Below, piece after piece: positions 1 to 6,733 of a DNA stretch of 6,961 nucleotides. How positions within the stretch are numbered: the first letter of the stretch is position 1; each line of letters begins with the position of its first letter. The position numbers and the translations under genes are program-made. The stretch comes from Blastocatellia bacterium (lineage in GTDB: Bacteria; Acidobacteriota; Blastocatellia; Chloracidobacteriales; JADJPF01): assembly GCA_023265235.1 (NCBI GenBank), contig JAHFUF010000270.1, positions 1 to 6,961 on the forward strand, written 5' to 3'. The notes under the pieces are model-generated. The model did no database searches and was not told the DNA's origin. It saw only the letters and a list, made by a program, of their open reading frames with translations.

Positions 1-1696
1 AAACCTCATCTTTTTTAGGGTAGTCATCACGAAAATGTCCGCCTCGGCTTTCTTTGCGCTCTAGTGCCGAGCGCGTAATGGCTTCAGAAACCATAAGCAG
101 GTTGTTTAAATCAAGTGCTGTATGCCAAGAGGGGTTATATTCACGGTTGCCAGTAATACTTACTTTTTTGGTTCGTTCTTTTAATTCTTCTATTTTTTCT
201 AGTGCTGTAAGCATCTCTTTTTCTGTTCTTACAATACCTACTAACTCTTGCATACTTGCTTGAAGATCGTGCTGAATTTGGAATGGGTTTTCTCCGCTAC
301 CACGTTCAAAAGGCTCAAGAACTCTTTTAGCTATTTCATCAACTTCCTTTTCATTAATAACCCCATCGCCGTTTTCTTTAGCAAATTTTGCTGCATATTC
401 ACCCGCACGTTTACCAAAAACTATGATGTCAGACAAAGAATTACCACCTAAGCGATTAGCACCATTGATTCCAGCAGCACATTCACCAGCAGCAAAAAAG
501 CCTGGCAAGGTAGACATTTGTGTATCAGCATTAACATGAATACCACCCATTACATAATGAGTAGTTGGCCCTATTTCCATTGCTTCTTTAGTAATATCAA
601 TATCAGCTAATTGTTTGAATTGATGATACATACTAGGCAGTTTTCGCTTAATATGTTCAGCAGCATTTGGAAGCCTTTCTTTAATCCAAGCTATGTCTAA
701 AAATACTCCTCCGTGTGGACTACCTCTACCATCTTTGATCTCTCTAACAATACAGCGTGCTACGTGATCCCGAGTAAGGAGTTCAGGAGGACGACGAGCA
801 TTTTTATCACCCTGAGTGTATCTCCATCCTTCTTCTTCATTATCAGCAGTTTGATTTTTATAAACATCAGGGATGTCATCAAACATAAATCGCTTTCCAT
901 CTTTGTTACGTAGTATCCCACCTTCACCACGAACGCCTTCAGTAACCAAAATTCCTTGGACACTAGGAGGCCAAACCATCCCTGTAGGGTGAAATTGAAT
1001 AAACTCCATATCTATTAGTTCTGCACCTGCTTGATAAGCAAGCGCGTGACCATCGCCTGTAGACTCCCAACTATTACTAGTAATCCTATAAGCCTTACCT
1101 ATGCCCCCTGTAGCAAAAATAACAGCTTTGGCTTGAAAGAGCTTAAAGCGGCCTTTTTCGCGATCATAACCAAAAACCCCAACAACCCTTTGATCATCTT
1201 TAAGTAGGCTAACAGTAGTAAACTCCATATGTACATCAATGCCTAAATAAATAGCATGGTCTTGTAGGGTACGAATTATTTCTAACCCAGTACGATCACC
1301 AACGTGAGCAAGCCTAGGATATTTATGTCCACCAAAATTTCGCTGTAAAATCTTACCATCTTTAGTACGATCAAATACTGCGCCCCAAGCTTCTAATTCA
1401 CGGACTCTATCAGGAGCTTCTTTAGCATGAAGTTCAGCCATACGCCAATTATTGACATATTGACCACCACGCATAGTATCTGCAAAATGTACTTTCCAGC
1501 TATCACGATCATCTACGTTAGCTAATGCAGCAGCAACACCACCTTCAGCCATTACCGTATGAGCTTTACCAAGTAAAGACTTACAAATAAGCCCTACAGA
1601 TACGCCGCTATTAGCCGCTTCAATAGCAGCCCGCAAGCCTGCTCCACCAGCACCAACAACTAAAACATCATGTTTATATCTCTGACACTCAACCAT
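1..1696 (-). CDS. sdhA: Succinate dehydrogenase/fumarate reductase flavoprotein subunit, C-terminus cut by window edge
   Basis: This is the FAD-carrying catalytic subunit, which oxidises succinate to fumarate (or the reverse) on the cytoplasmic face of complex II. I read 565 codons from ATG 1696 down to the left edge with no stop, so the C-terminal end is missing. The dinucleotide-binding motif GAGGAG is at residues 15-20. His46 in AHTVMAEGG matches the His that binds FAD covalently in E. coli SdhA. HPTG (His236), TEG (Glu253), the catalytic-type Arg309 in LLTRDHVAR, His380 in THYVMGG and Arg415 in ANRLGGNS match the known active-site residues. The ending RGGHFRDDYP resembles the family's RGAHxRxDFP. 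The position equivalent to E. coli Gln50 is Glu51, and there is a longer insert around residues 273-303. Both recall actinobacterial Sdh1 (Rv0248c type). The start overlaps the sdhC stop as TAATG and has a GGAG site, suggesting coupled translation. A fumarate reductase role cannot be excluded. Confidence 0.95.
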   Translation of the reverse strand, partial: MVECQRYKHDVLVVGAGGAGLRAAIEAANSGVSVGLICKSLLGKAHTVMAEGGVAAALANVDDRDSWKVHFADTMRGGQYVNNWRMAELHAKEAPDRVRELEAWGAVFDRTKDGKILQRNFGGHKYPRLAHVGDRTGLEIIRTLQDHAIYLGIDVHMEFTTVSLLKDDQRVVGVFGYDREKGRFKLFQAKAVIFATGGIGKAYRITSNSWESTGDGHALAYQAGAELIDMEFIQFHPTGMVWPPSVQGILVTEGVRGEGGILRNKDGKRFMFDDIPDVYKNQTADNEEEGWRYTQGDKNARRPPELLTRDHVARCIVREIKDGRGSPHGGVFLDIAWIKERLPNAAEHIKRKLPSMYHQFKQLADIDITKEAMEIGPTTHYVMGGIHVNADTQMSTLPGFFAAGECAAGINGANRLGGNSLSDIIVFGKRAGEYAAKFAKENGDGVINEKEVDEIAKRVLEPFERGSGENPFQIQHDLQASMQELVGIVRTEKEMLTALEKIEELKERTKKVSITGNREYNPSWHTALDLNNLLMVSEAITRSALERKESRGGHFRDDYPKKDEV

Positions 1697-2493
1697 TAGA
1701 ATATTCTCCAATCTGACAAAACACCCATTGAACACAACCTAATATAAACATCTGAAAAAGCTACCCAAACTAGGCTCATCCAAGCAAAAATCATATGACG
1801 AGTATTAAGGCAACTAACACAGTTGTAAGCTTTTTGGCAAGCAGGAGCGTTTGACATTTGATCTAGCCTTCCACCAACTAAATGCCGCAAAGAATGACAG
1901 CCAAGTGCATAGCCACCCAACAAGCAAACATTAGTGATTAGCACTAGTGTTCCTACACCTATGCCAAAAGAAACTTCTCCTGTAGCCACATCCTTAAACC
2001 ACATACCTTTCCAAGCGTCATATGCAAGAAAACAAAGGAAAACCAGTGCTAGGTAAAGGAAGTAACGATGAAGGTTTTGCATAATTAATGGCAGCTTGTT
2101 TTCTCCGCGATATCCATTTCTAAGTTCTCCTACAGCACATGCTGGAGGATCGCCCCAAAAGGATTTGTAATAAGCACCTCGATAGTAGTAGCAGGTCAAA
2201 CGAAAGCCTGCTGGTGCCCATAGGATAAGTAGCGCGGGTGAAACCCATTTTGGCAGCCAACTTGGTCTAGCACCAAATAGACTATGTGGTGAATCTCCAA
2301 AGAGTTCTGGAGAGTAGAAAGGCGATAGGTATGGCCCCCAATGGTAATGCTCACCTTGAAATGCTGCCCAATTAGCATAAACAATGAAGGCAGATAGACC
2401 TAAGAATATTGCTAAGGGTTGTATCCACCAACCATCTCGGCGCGTAGTTTCAGCAAATTTACGTCTTTGTAAAGGTATTACTTTGTTGGACAT
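1696..2493 (-). CDS. sdhC: Succinate dehydrogenase membrane anchor, mycobacterial Sdh1 (Rv0249c) type
   Basis: This is the membrane subunit that anchors the SdhAB head and passes electrons to quinone. From ATG 2493 it is 265 residues with about five hydrophobic helices, near residues 24-44, 83-99, 141-160, 175-198 and 233-252. The first periplasmic-type loop has PYLSPFYSP. The C-terminal part has GCHSLRH (199-204), three cysteines at 219, 225 and 228, then NTRHM, and it ends LCSMGVLSDWRIF. From memory of the family this resembles the single-anchor Sdh1 of actinobacteria rather than E. coli SdhC/SdhD. The Cys/His content suggests a metal or Fe-S site (see findings). The frame stays open upstream to a TTG at 2586. 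I reject those 31 codons because they hold a palindrome and a TTGACA hexamer and read like leader sequence. No Shine-Dalgarno motif precedes ATG 2493, so the start is moderately certain. It is the first gene of the operon, followed by sdhA with a one-base overlap. Confidence 0.85.
   Translation of the reverse strand: MSNKVIPLQRRKFAETTRRDGWWIQPLAIFLGLSAFIVYANWAAFQGEHYHWGPYLSPFYSPELFGDSPHSLFGARPSWLPKWVSPALLILWAPAGFRLTCYYYRGAYYKSFWGDPPACAVGELRNGYRGENKLPLIMQNLHRYFLYLALVFLCFLAYDAWKGMWFKDVATGEVSFGIGVGTLVLITNVCLLGGYALGCHSLRHLVGGRLDQMSNAPACQKAYNCVSCLNTRHMIFAWMSLVWVAFSDVYIRLCSMGVLSDWRIF
1706..1709 (-). promoter_or_regulatory. Shine-Dalgarno site of sdhA
   Basis: GGAG on the minus strand lies nine bases before the sdhA ATG, inside the last codons of sdhC. 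It supports the chosen sdhA start. It is the only clear Shine-Dalgarno motif in front of a gene in this window; the other three genes lack one. Confidence 0.7.
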
Positions 2494-2546
2494 AATTAAA
2501 TTTGTAGTGTTTTCAATAATATTATTTGAATAGACCTGGAAGTCTT

Positions 2547-2564
2547 GTAGAGTGTATACTCTAC
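2547..2564. promoter_or_regulatory. 18-bp palindrome, candidate operator of the sdh operon
   Basis: GTAGAGT and ACTCTAC form perfect 7-bp arms around a 4-bp centre (GTAT on the plus strand). The site sits 54 bp upstream of the preferred sdhC start, and a TTGACA hexamer on the minus strand (2577-2572) lies eight bases upstream of it. Size and symmetry fit a dimeric repressor site. The protein that binds is unknown. No good -10 element lies 16-18 bp from TTGACA, so the promoter itself remains unproven. Confidence 0.45.
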
Positions 2565-2794
2565 TTGCAAATGTCAATAAAATCAAGACTCCTAGTCAAA
2601 ATAAATTAACTATCCACTTCTTAGAATTTTATAGAATTTATTAAAGGTATCTAGCAGTAAGATATTTATTTATCTAAAGTTAAACCTCAAATCTTTTACA
2701 GGTAATTATTTCTTTTACAACACTTTAGTAAAGGTTTCATTCGATACAAAAATAAACTAATATTATGTTTTAGCTTAAAAATAGGACTTAAATA

Positions 2795-2822
2795 TTGCCT
2801 ATATATTAAATCTACATATATT
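2795..2822 (+). promoter_or_regulatory. Candidate promoter of the receptor kinase gene
   Basis: TTGCCT (2795-2800), a 16-bp spacer and TATATT (2817-2822) resemble sigma-70 -35 and -10 boxes. They would give a leader of roughly 50 bases before ATG 2883. The region is so AT-rich that chance matches are likely, so this is a weak call. Confidence 0.3.
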
Positions 2823-2882
2823 GTAAATATTGATTGTCTTTAAGCTATAGTTTCTGACTTTTCCAACATATTTTTTAAGTAC

Positions 2883-5800
2883 ATGAAAAAAACGATAAAA
2901 ACTAAAAACCTATCCAAACTAATCAAGCTTTTTATAGTTTTATTCATTTATTATATAGGTTTTTTCTTGCCCAGTAATGCTTTTGCTTTAGACCCTACAC
3001 GCTTAATCACCCAGTATGGACATGATGTTTGGAATGATGAAATGCCTCAAAGTACCGTTCACGCCATTGTACAAACCCGTGATGGATATATTTGGCTTGG
3101 CACATATGAAGGCGTAATTCGTTTTGATGGTATTAACTTTGTTTCCTATAACAACCGTAATACTCCACAACTAAAACGTCCTGGTGTACTAGCCTTATAT
3201 GAAGATAGCAAGGGGAATTTATGGATAGGAATGTTAGAAGGTGGTTTATGTCGTCTAACTGATGGTCAATTTACTCCTTATGGTATGGATAAAGGTTTGT
3301 CTAATGAAAATGTTCGTGCAATTTATGAGGATAAAAAGGGAAACTTATGGATTGCTACAGATAATGGATTAAATTTATTTAAAGACAATAAATTCACTAT
3401 TTACAAAACTGACCAAGGTTTGCCAAGTAATATTATTCGTGCTGTTAGTGAAGATACTCAGGGCCGTTTATGGGTTGGAACTGAAGAGGGTTTGTCCCTT
3501 TGGCAAAATGACAAATTTGTTACTTATACTCAAAAAGATGGGCTACCTAGCAACACTGTTAGAGCTATACATCCTAATCAGGATGGTAGCCTATGGCTTT
3601 CAACTCCATCAGGTCTAGTGTATTGGAAAAATGGAGTAGAAAAAACCTATAACACTCAAAATGGATTATCTACTAATAACATAAGAACTTTAATCACTGA
3701 TTTAGCAGGAAATCTTTGGATTGGTACAGATAATGGCGGACTAAATCGTTTATTTAATGAAAAAATAGACAATTATCAAATTAAAGATGGTCTTTCTAAT
3801 AACAATGTGCGATATATTTTTGAAGATCGTGAAGGTAGTTTATGGGTAGGAACAACCTCTGGGCTTAATAGATTTAGAGACAGCAAATTCACTAACCTTA
3901 CTACCATAGATGGTCTTGCTGATGATTTTGTTCGCACAGTGCTAGAAGATAGCAAAGGTAATATTTGGATTGGTACTGATGGAGGAGGATTATCATGTTT
4001 TAGTGATAATAAGTTTACTAACTATAGTACTAAAGATGGTTTAGTAAACGATTTAGTTAGGTCGCTAATGCAAGACCGTGATGGGAACCTCTGGATTGGT
4101 ACTAATGATGGGTTAAGTTTTCTTAAAGACAATAAGTTTACTAACTACACTACTAAAGATGGTTTATCGAATAATAGTGTTTATTCTATCCTTCAAGACC
4201 GTGAAGGAAGTATCTGGATTGGTACTAATGGCGGGGGAATTAATTTATTTAAGGATGGTAAATTTACTCGTTATGGTTCTCAAGAAGGTTTGACTAATGC
4301 TAGCATTAGGACGATTTTTGAAGATAGAGACGCAAACCTATGGTTTGGAACTTACACTGGCCTTACAAAGCTTAAAGAAGGAAAGTTTACTACTTACACT
4401 CAAAAAGATGGAGTTTCTGGAACTAGCGTATTTTCTGCTTACCAAGACAATCAAGGCGATATTTGGTTTACTACAAACGATGGTTTTACTAGGTTAAAGA
4501 ATGGAAAACTTACCCCTTATCCGTCTAAAATAGGATTGTTTCTAGGGCTTTCCTTTCAAATCTTAGAAGATAATAAAGGTTATTTTTGGGCAAGTACTGC
4601 TAAAGGTATTATTTGCGTCAAAAAAAGCGATTTTGATGAGTATGATAAAGGGACACGTCAATCTATTAGCTACACAATTTATGGCAAAACCGATGGGATG
4701 AACACTAATCAATGTAATGGTGCTTCGCAACCTTGTGCAATGAAATCGCGTGATGGGCGTTTGTGGTTTGCTACTGCAAAAGGAGTAACCACGATTGACC
4801 CTAATAAAATAAAACTTAATTTACTTCCACCAAATGTTTACCTAACTAAAATAGTAGTAGACCAAGAAGTAATTAGCCTTGACCAAGCAAAAATAATTGC
4901 TCCTGGAAAAGAGAAGTTTGAGTTTCACTACACAGCTTTAAGCTTTTTGGCATTAGAAAAAGTTAAATTTAAGTTTAAGTTGGTTGGAGTTGATCGTGAT
5001 TGGGTTAATGCTGATACTAGACGAGTAGCTTATTATACTAATATCCCTGCTGGAGACTATGAATTTAAGGCTATTGCTTGTAATAATGATGGGGTTTGGA
5101 ATGAAAAAGGCGTAAGCCTTAAGTTTAGTGTTAAACCTTATTTTTGGCTTACCCCCTGGGCATATACACTATATGTTTCCACTTTTTTATTATTAGGCTA
5201 TAGCATGGTGAGATATCGTGAAACCGTGCTTGAACGTCGCAATAAAAGCCTAGAAAGAAAAGTAGGCCGTCGTACAGAAGAGTTAAACAAAAAAAACCTT
5301 TTACTAGATGAAAAAGTTCAAGAATTAGATAATAAAAACCAACAGTTACTCTTATCAAAAGCCCAAATCGAAGAACAAAACCTAGCCATAACATTAAGTA
5401 ACCAAGAACTTGCTCGTTCTCAACGAGAAACAGATCAAAAAAACCAACTCCTAGAACAAGCCAACCTAGCATTAGCCCAAAAGAATGAAGAGTTAACCCG
5501 CTCTAAGGAACAACTAGCAGAATCCTATAAACAAGCAGAAAAAATCTTTTCTGCTATGACAGATATTTTGCCAGGAACGGTTTTAGACGAAAAATACCGC
5601 TTAGATACTAAAATTGGTGCTGGAGGTTATGGGGTAATCTACAAAGCTACACATCTAGCCATGCAACGTGCTGTTGCAGTAAAAGTTTTTCGCCCTGCTA
5701 GCGGTAATGTCAATGCCGAAGCATTAGAACGCTTTAGATTAGAAGGTATTTCTGCTTGTAGGATAAACCACCAAAATGCTGTAGCTATTTTAGATTCAAA

Positions 5801-6440
5801 CATTACTCCTGGTGGTATTGCTTACCTAGTAATGGAACTTTTGCAAGGACATACTTTAGCCGAAGAACTAAATATCCAAAAACGCATTCCTGTTACTAGA
5901 GCATTAGAAATTATTATCCCTGTCTGTAATGTACTTGCTCAAGCACACGAAAGCGGCATTATTCATCGAGATATTAAGCCTGATAATATTTTTATACATA
6001 AAACTACAGAAGGAGAGATAATTAAAGTCGTCGATTTTGGTATTGCTAAATTGGCTGGTGATACCTTTAATATGGAATTAAGTAAACTTACAGGGACAGG
6101 CACTTTGGTAGGTACACCAACTTATATGTCTCCAGAACGATTAAGCAATAAAACATACGATGGCAAATCAGATGTTTATAGCCTTGGCGTAGTTTTATAT
6201 GAAATGATTTCTGGTTATCCACCTTTTGAATCTTTTGATGATAATATTTGGGCATTAATCAATATGCATCTAGTAGAAGAACCTACACCTCTTAGCAGTA
6301 TCCTGCTAGATGTGCCATCAACAGTAGACAACACAATACTAAAAACACTATTTAAAGCCCCTGAAGAACGCCCCACTGCTCACCAACTATCAATAGAATT
6401 AATGGCAGTACTCTCTAGCTTAACTACACAGGCAAAATAA
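2883..6440 (+). CDS. Membrane receptor Ser/Thr kinase with Reg_prop propellers and triple-Tyr domain
   Basis: 1185 residues. Signal peptide 1-35 (hydrophobic core, SNAFA then LDP). Fourteen blade motifs like GNLWIGT follow, with Trp at 71, 114, 156, 197, 238, 279, 321, 362, 404, 445, 487, 528, 569 and 628. The spacing is 41-43 except the last, which fits two seven-bladed propellers. A triple-Tyr domain lies near 680-752, a membrane helix near 755-776, and a coiled coil at 780-893 that opens with LERRNKSLERKVGRRTEEL. The Hanks-type kinase domain (about 906-1175) has glycine loop GAGGYG (912-917), Lys934, Glu954, HRDIKPDN (1028-1035), DFG (1051-1053), SPE (1083-1085), Asp1097 and Arg1163. All key residues are present, so it should be active. 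The sensor would be outside the membrane and the kinase in the cytoplasm. In hybrid two-component sensors of Bacteroides the same sensor reads carbohydrate fragments; the ligand here is unknown. The ATG lacks a Shine-Dalgarno motif, but the signal peptide fits this start. Confidence 0.95.
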   Translation: MKKTIKTKNLSKLIKLFIVLFIYYIGFFLPSNAFALDPTRLITQYGHDVWNDEMPQSTVHAIVQTRDGYIWLGTYEGVIRFDGINFVSYNNRNTPQLKRPGVLALYEDSKGNLWIGMLEGGLCRLTDGQFTPYGMDKGLSNENVRAIYEDKKGNLWIATDNGLNLFKDNKFTIYKTDQGLPSNIIRAVSEDTQGRLWVGTEEGLSLWQNDKFVTYTQKDGLPSNTVRAIHPNQDGSLWLSTPSGLVYWKNGVEKTYNTQNGLSTNNIRTLITDLAGNLWIGTDNGGLNRLFNEKIDNYQIKDGLSNNNVRYIFEDREGSLWVGTTSGLNRFRDSKFTNLTTIDGLADDFVRTVLEDSKGNIWIGTDGGGLSCFSDNKFTNYSTKDGLVNDLVRSLMQDRDGNLWIGTNDGLSFLKDNKFTNYTTKDGLSNNSVYSILQDREGSIWIGTNGGGINLFKDGKFTRYGSQEGLTNASIRTIFEDRDANLWFGTYTGLTKLKEGKFTTYTQKDGVSGTSVFSAYQDNQGDIWFTTNDGFTRLKNGKLTPYPSKIGLFLGLSFQILEDNKGYFWASTAKGIICVKKSDFDEYDKGTRQSISYTIYGKTDGMNTNQCNGASQPCAMKSRDGRLWFATAKGVTTIDPNKIKLNLLPPNVYLTKIVVDQEVISLDQAKIIAPGKEKFEFHYTALSFLALEKVKFKFKLVGVDRDWVNADTRRVAYYTNIPAGDYEFKAIACNNDGVWNEKGVSLKFSVKPYFWLTPWAYTLYVSTFLLLGYSMVRYRETVLERRNKSLERKVGRRTEELNKKNLLLDEKVQELDNKNQQLLLSKAQIEEQNLAITLSNQELARSQRETDQKNQLLEQANLALAQKNEELTRSKEQLAESYKQAEKIFSAMTDILPGTVLDEKYRLDTKIGAGGYGVIYKATHLAMQRAVAVKVFRPASGNVNAEALERFRLEGISACRINHQNAVAILDSNITPGGIAYLVMELLQGHTLAEELNIQKRIPVTRALEIIIPVCNVLAQAHESGIIHRDIKPDNIFIHKTTEGEIIKVVDFGIAKLAGDTFNMELSKLTGTGTLVGTPTYMSPERLSNKTYDGKSDVYSLGVVLYEMISGYPPFESFDDNIWALINMHLVEEPTPLSSILLDVPSTVDNTILKTLFKAPEERPTAHQLSIELMAVLSSLTTQAK
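4008..4166 (+). repeat. Near-identical DNA repeat within the propeller region
   Basis: The 36-base segments 4008-4043 and 4131-4166 differ at only two positions and lie 123 bp (41 codons) apart. They encode NKFTNY(S/T)TKDGL at equivalent places in neighbouring blades. The flanking blade starts also share TGGATTGGTACT (at 3966, 4092 and 4215). Other blades are much more diverged at DNA level, so this points to a recent blade duplication or gene conversion. Confidence 0.75.
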
Positions 6441-6733
6441 GTTGCCAGCAGTTTTTGGTTTAGAAATAAACATTATTGTGATAAGTAAATATTTTTTGTA
6501 TGTAGGGGCGAACCTATGTGTTCGCCCTTCTTAAACATCAGACAAAGAGGGCGAACACATAGGTTCACCCTCACTAGCAATATACTATTTATACTTAATC
6601 TAATGTTTATAGTTTTCTAGAACAAGAAATTCTAACAATTTGCTTAGATAAGTAGCCAGATAATGCCAAAGCAGTTATTTTTATAGTATATTTTTTATAC
6701 AACAAAAAGTTTATTAAATCCCGTTTATTTTTT
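6441..6733. other. Intergenic region between the two Ser/Thr kinase genes
   Basis: This 293-bp AT-rich gap holds the paired inverted hairpins at 6502-6572 and otherwise no gene that I can support. No T-tract follows either hairpin, so there is no textbook intrinsic terminator after the first kinase gene. The last 130 bases before ATG 6734 are rich in A/T with TATA-like strings (for example TATAGT at 6682), but no paired -35 stands out. Confidence 0.6.
6502..6572. repeat. REP/BIME-like pair of inverted hairpin repeats
   Basis: GTAG (6502-6505) is followed by a hairpin with perfect arms GGGCGAAC (6506-6513) and GTTCGCCC (6520-6527) around a 6-base loop. After 21 bases comes a second copy in opposite orientation (6549-6570), which matches the reverse complement of the first at 21 of 22 bases. 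Its own hairpin has 10-bp arms with one mismatch. Small GTAG-headed imperfect palindromes arranged head to head are the hallmark of REP elements and BIMEs, which are mobilised by RAYT (TnpA-REP) transposases. The block is more GC-rich than its surroundings. A simple hairpin that stabilises or ends the mRNA is an alternative role. Confidence 0.65.

Larger units (their letters stand above)
2494..2882. other. Divergent intergenic region between sdhC and the receptor kinase gene
   Basis: This 389-bp, strongly AT-rich stretch must hold the promoters of both the sdh operon (leftward) and the kinase gene (rightward). Visible elements are the 18-bp palindrome near 2555, a 9-bp direct repeat TCTTTTACA at 2692-2700 and 2711-2719 (19-bp spacing), a short palindrome CTTTAGTAAAG at 2723-2733, and a promoter-like pair near 2795-2822. 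I see no convincing gene, RNA or riboswitch in it. The TTG-started extension of sdhC into this region is judged non-coding. Confidence 0.6.

Noticed and set aside
54..963. Short open frames on both strands within the sdhA region
   Set aside because: They overlap a continuous sdhA frame with all family motifs and have no recognisable protein character.
2196..2384. 62-codon minus-strand open frame inside sdhC
   Set aside because: It overlaps the sdhC frame, which is clearly coding and carries the family motifs.
2494..2586. 31-codon N-terminal extension of sdhC from a TTG at 2586
   Set aside because: It contains the operator-like palindrome and TTGACA, its residues look like translated leader, and ATG 2493 gives a start close to the first helix. 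AGGAG lies only two bases from the TTG, too close for normal use.
2692..2733. Direct repeat TCTTTTACA and short palindrome CTTTAGTAAAG as regulatory sites
   Set aside because: They are short and AT-rich, so chance occurrence in this region is likely. They are noted in the intergenic entry only.
4297..4497. 66-codon plus-strand open frame in another phase of the propeller
   Set aside because: It lies wholly inside the receptor gene in a different frame and has no features of its own.
3081..4800. CRISPR or tandem DNA repeat array suggested by the regular 41-codon spacing
   Set aside because: The regularity is in the protein (propeller blades) within one open frame. Most units are diverged at DNA level.
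5149..5472. 107-codon minus-strand open frame opposite the receptor kinase coiled coil
   Set aside because: It is an antisense shadow: the hydrophobic, Leu/Gly-rich translation results from reading the Lys/Gln/Asn-rich coiled coil backwards.
6506..6570. Intrinsic terminator for the receptor kinase gene
   Set aside because: The hairpins are strong, but neither is followed by a run of T, and the paired GTAG-type arrangement fits a REP element better. A role in mRNA stability stays possible.
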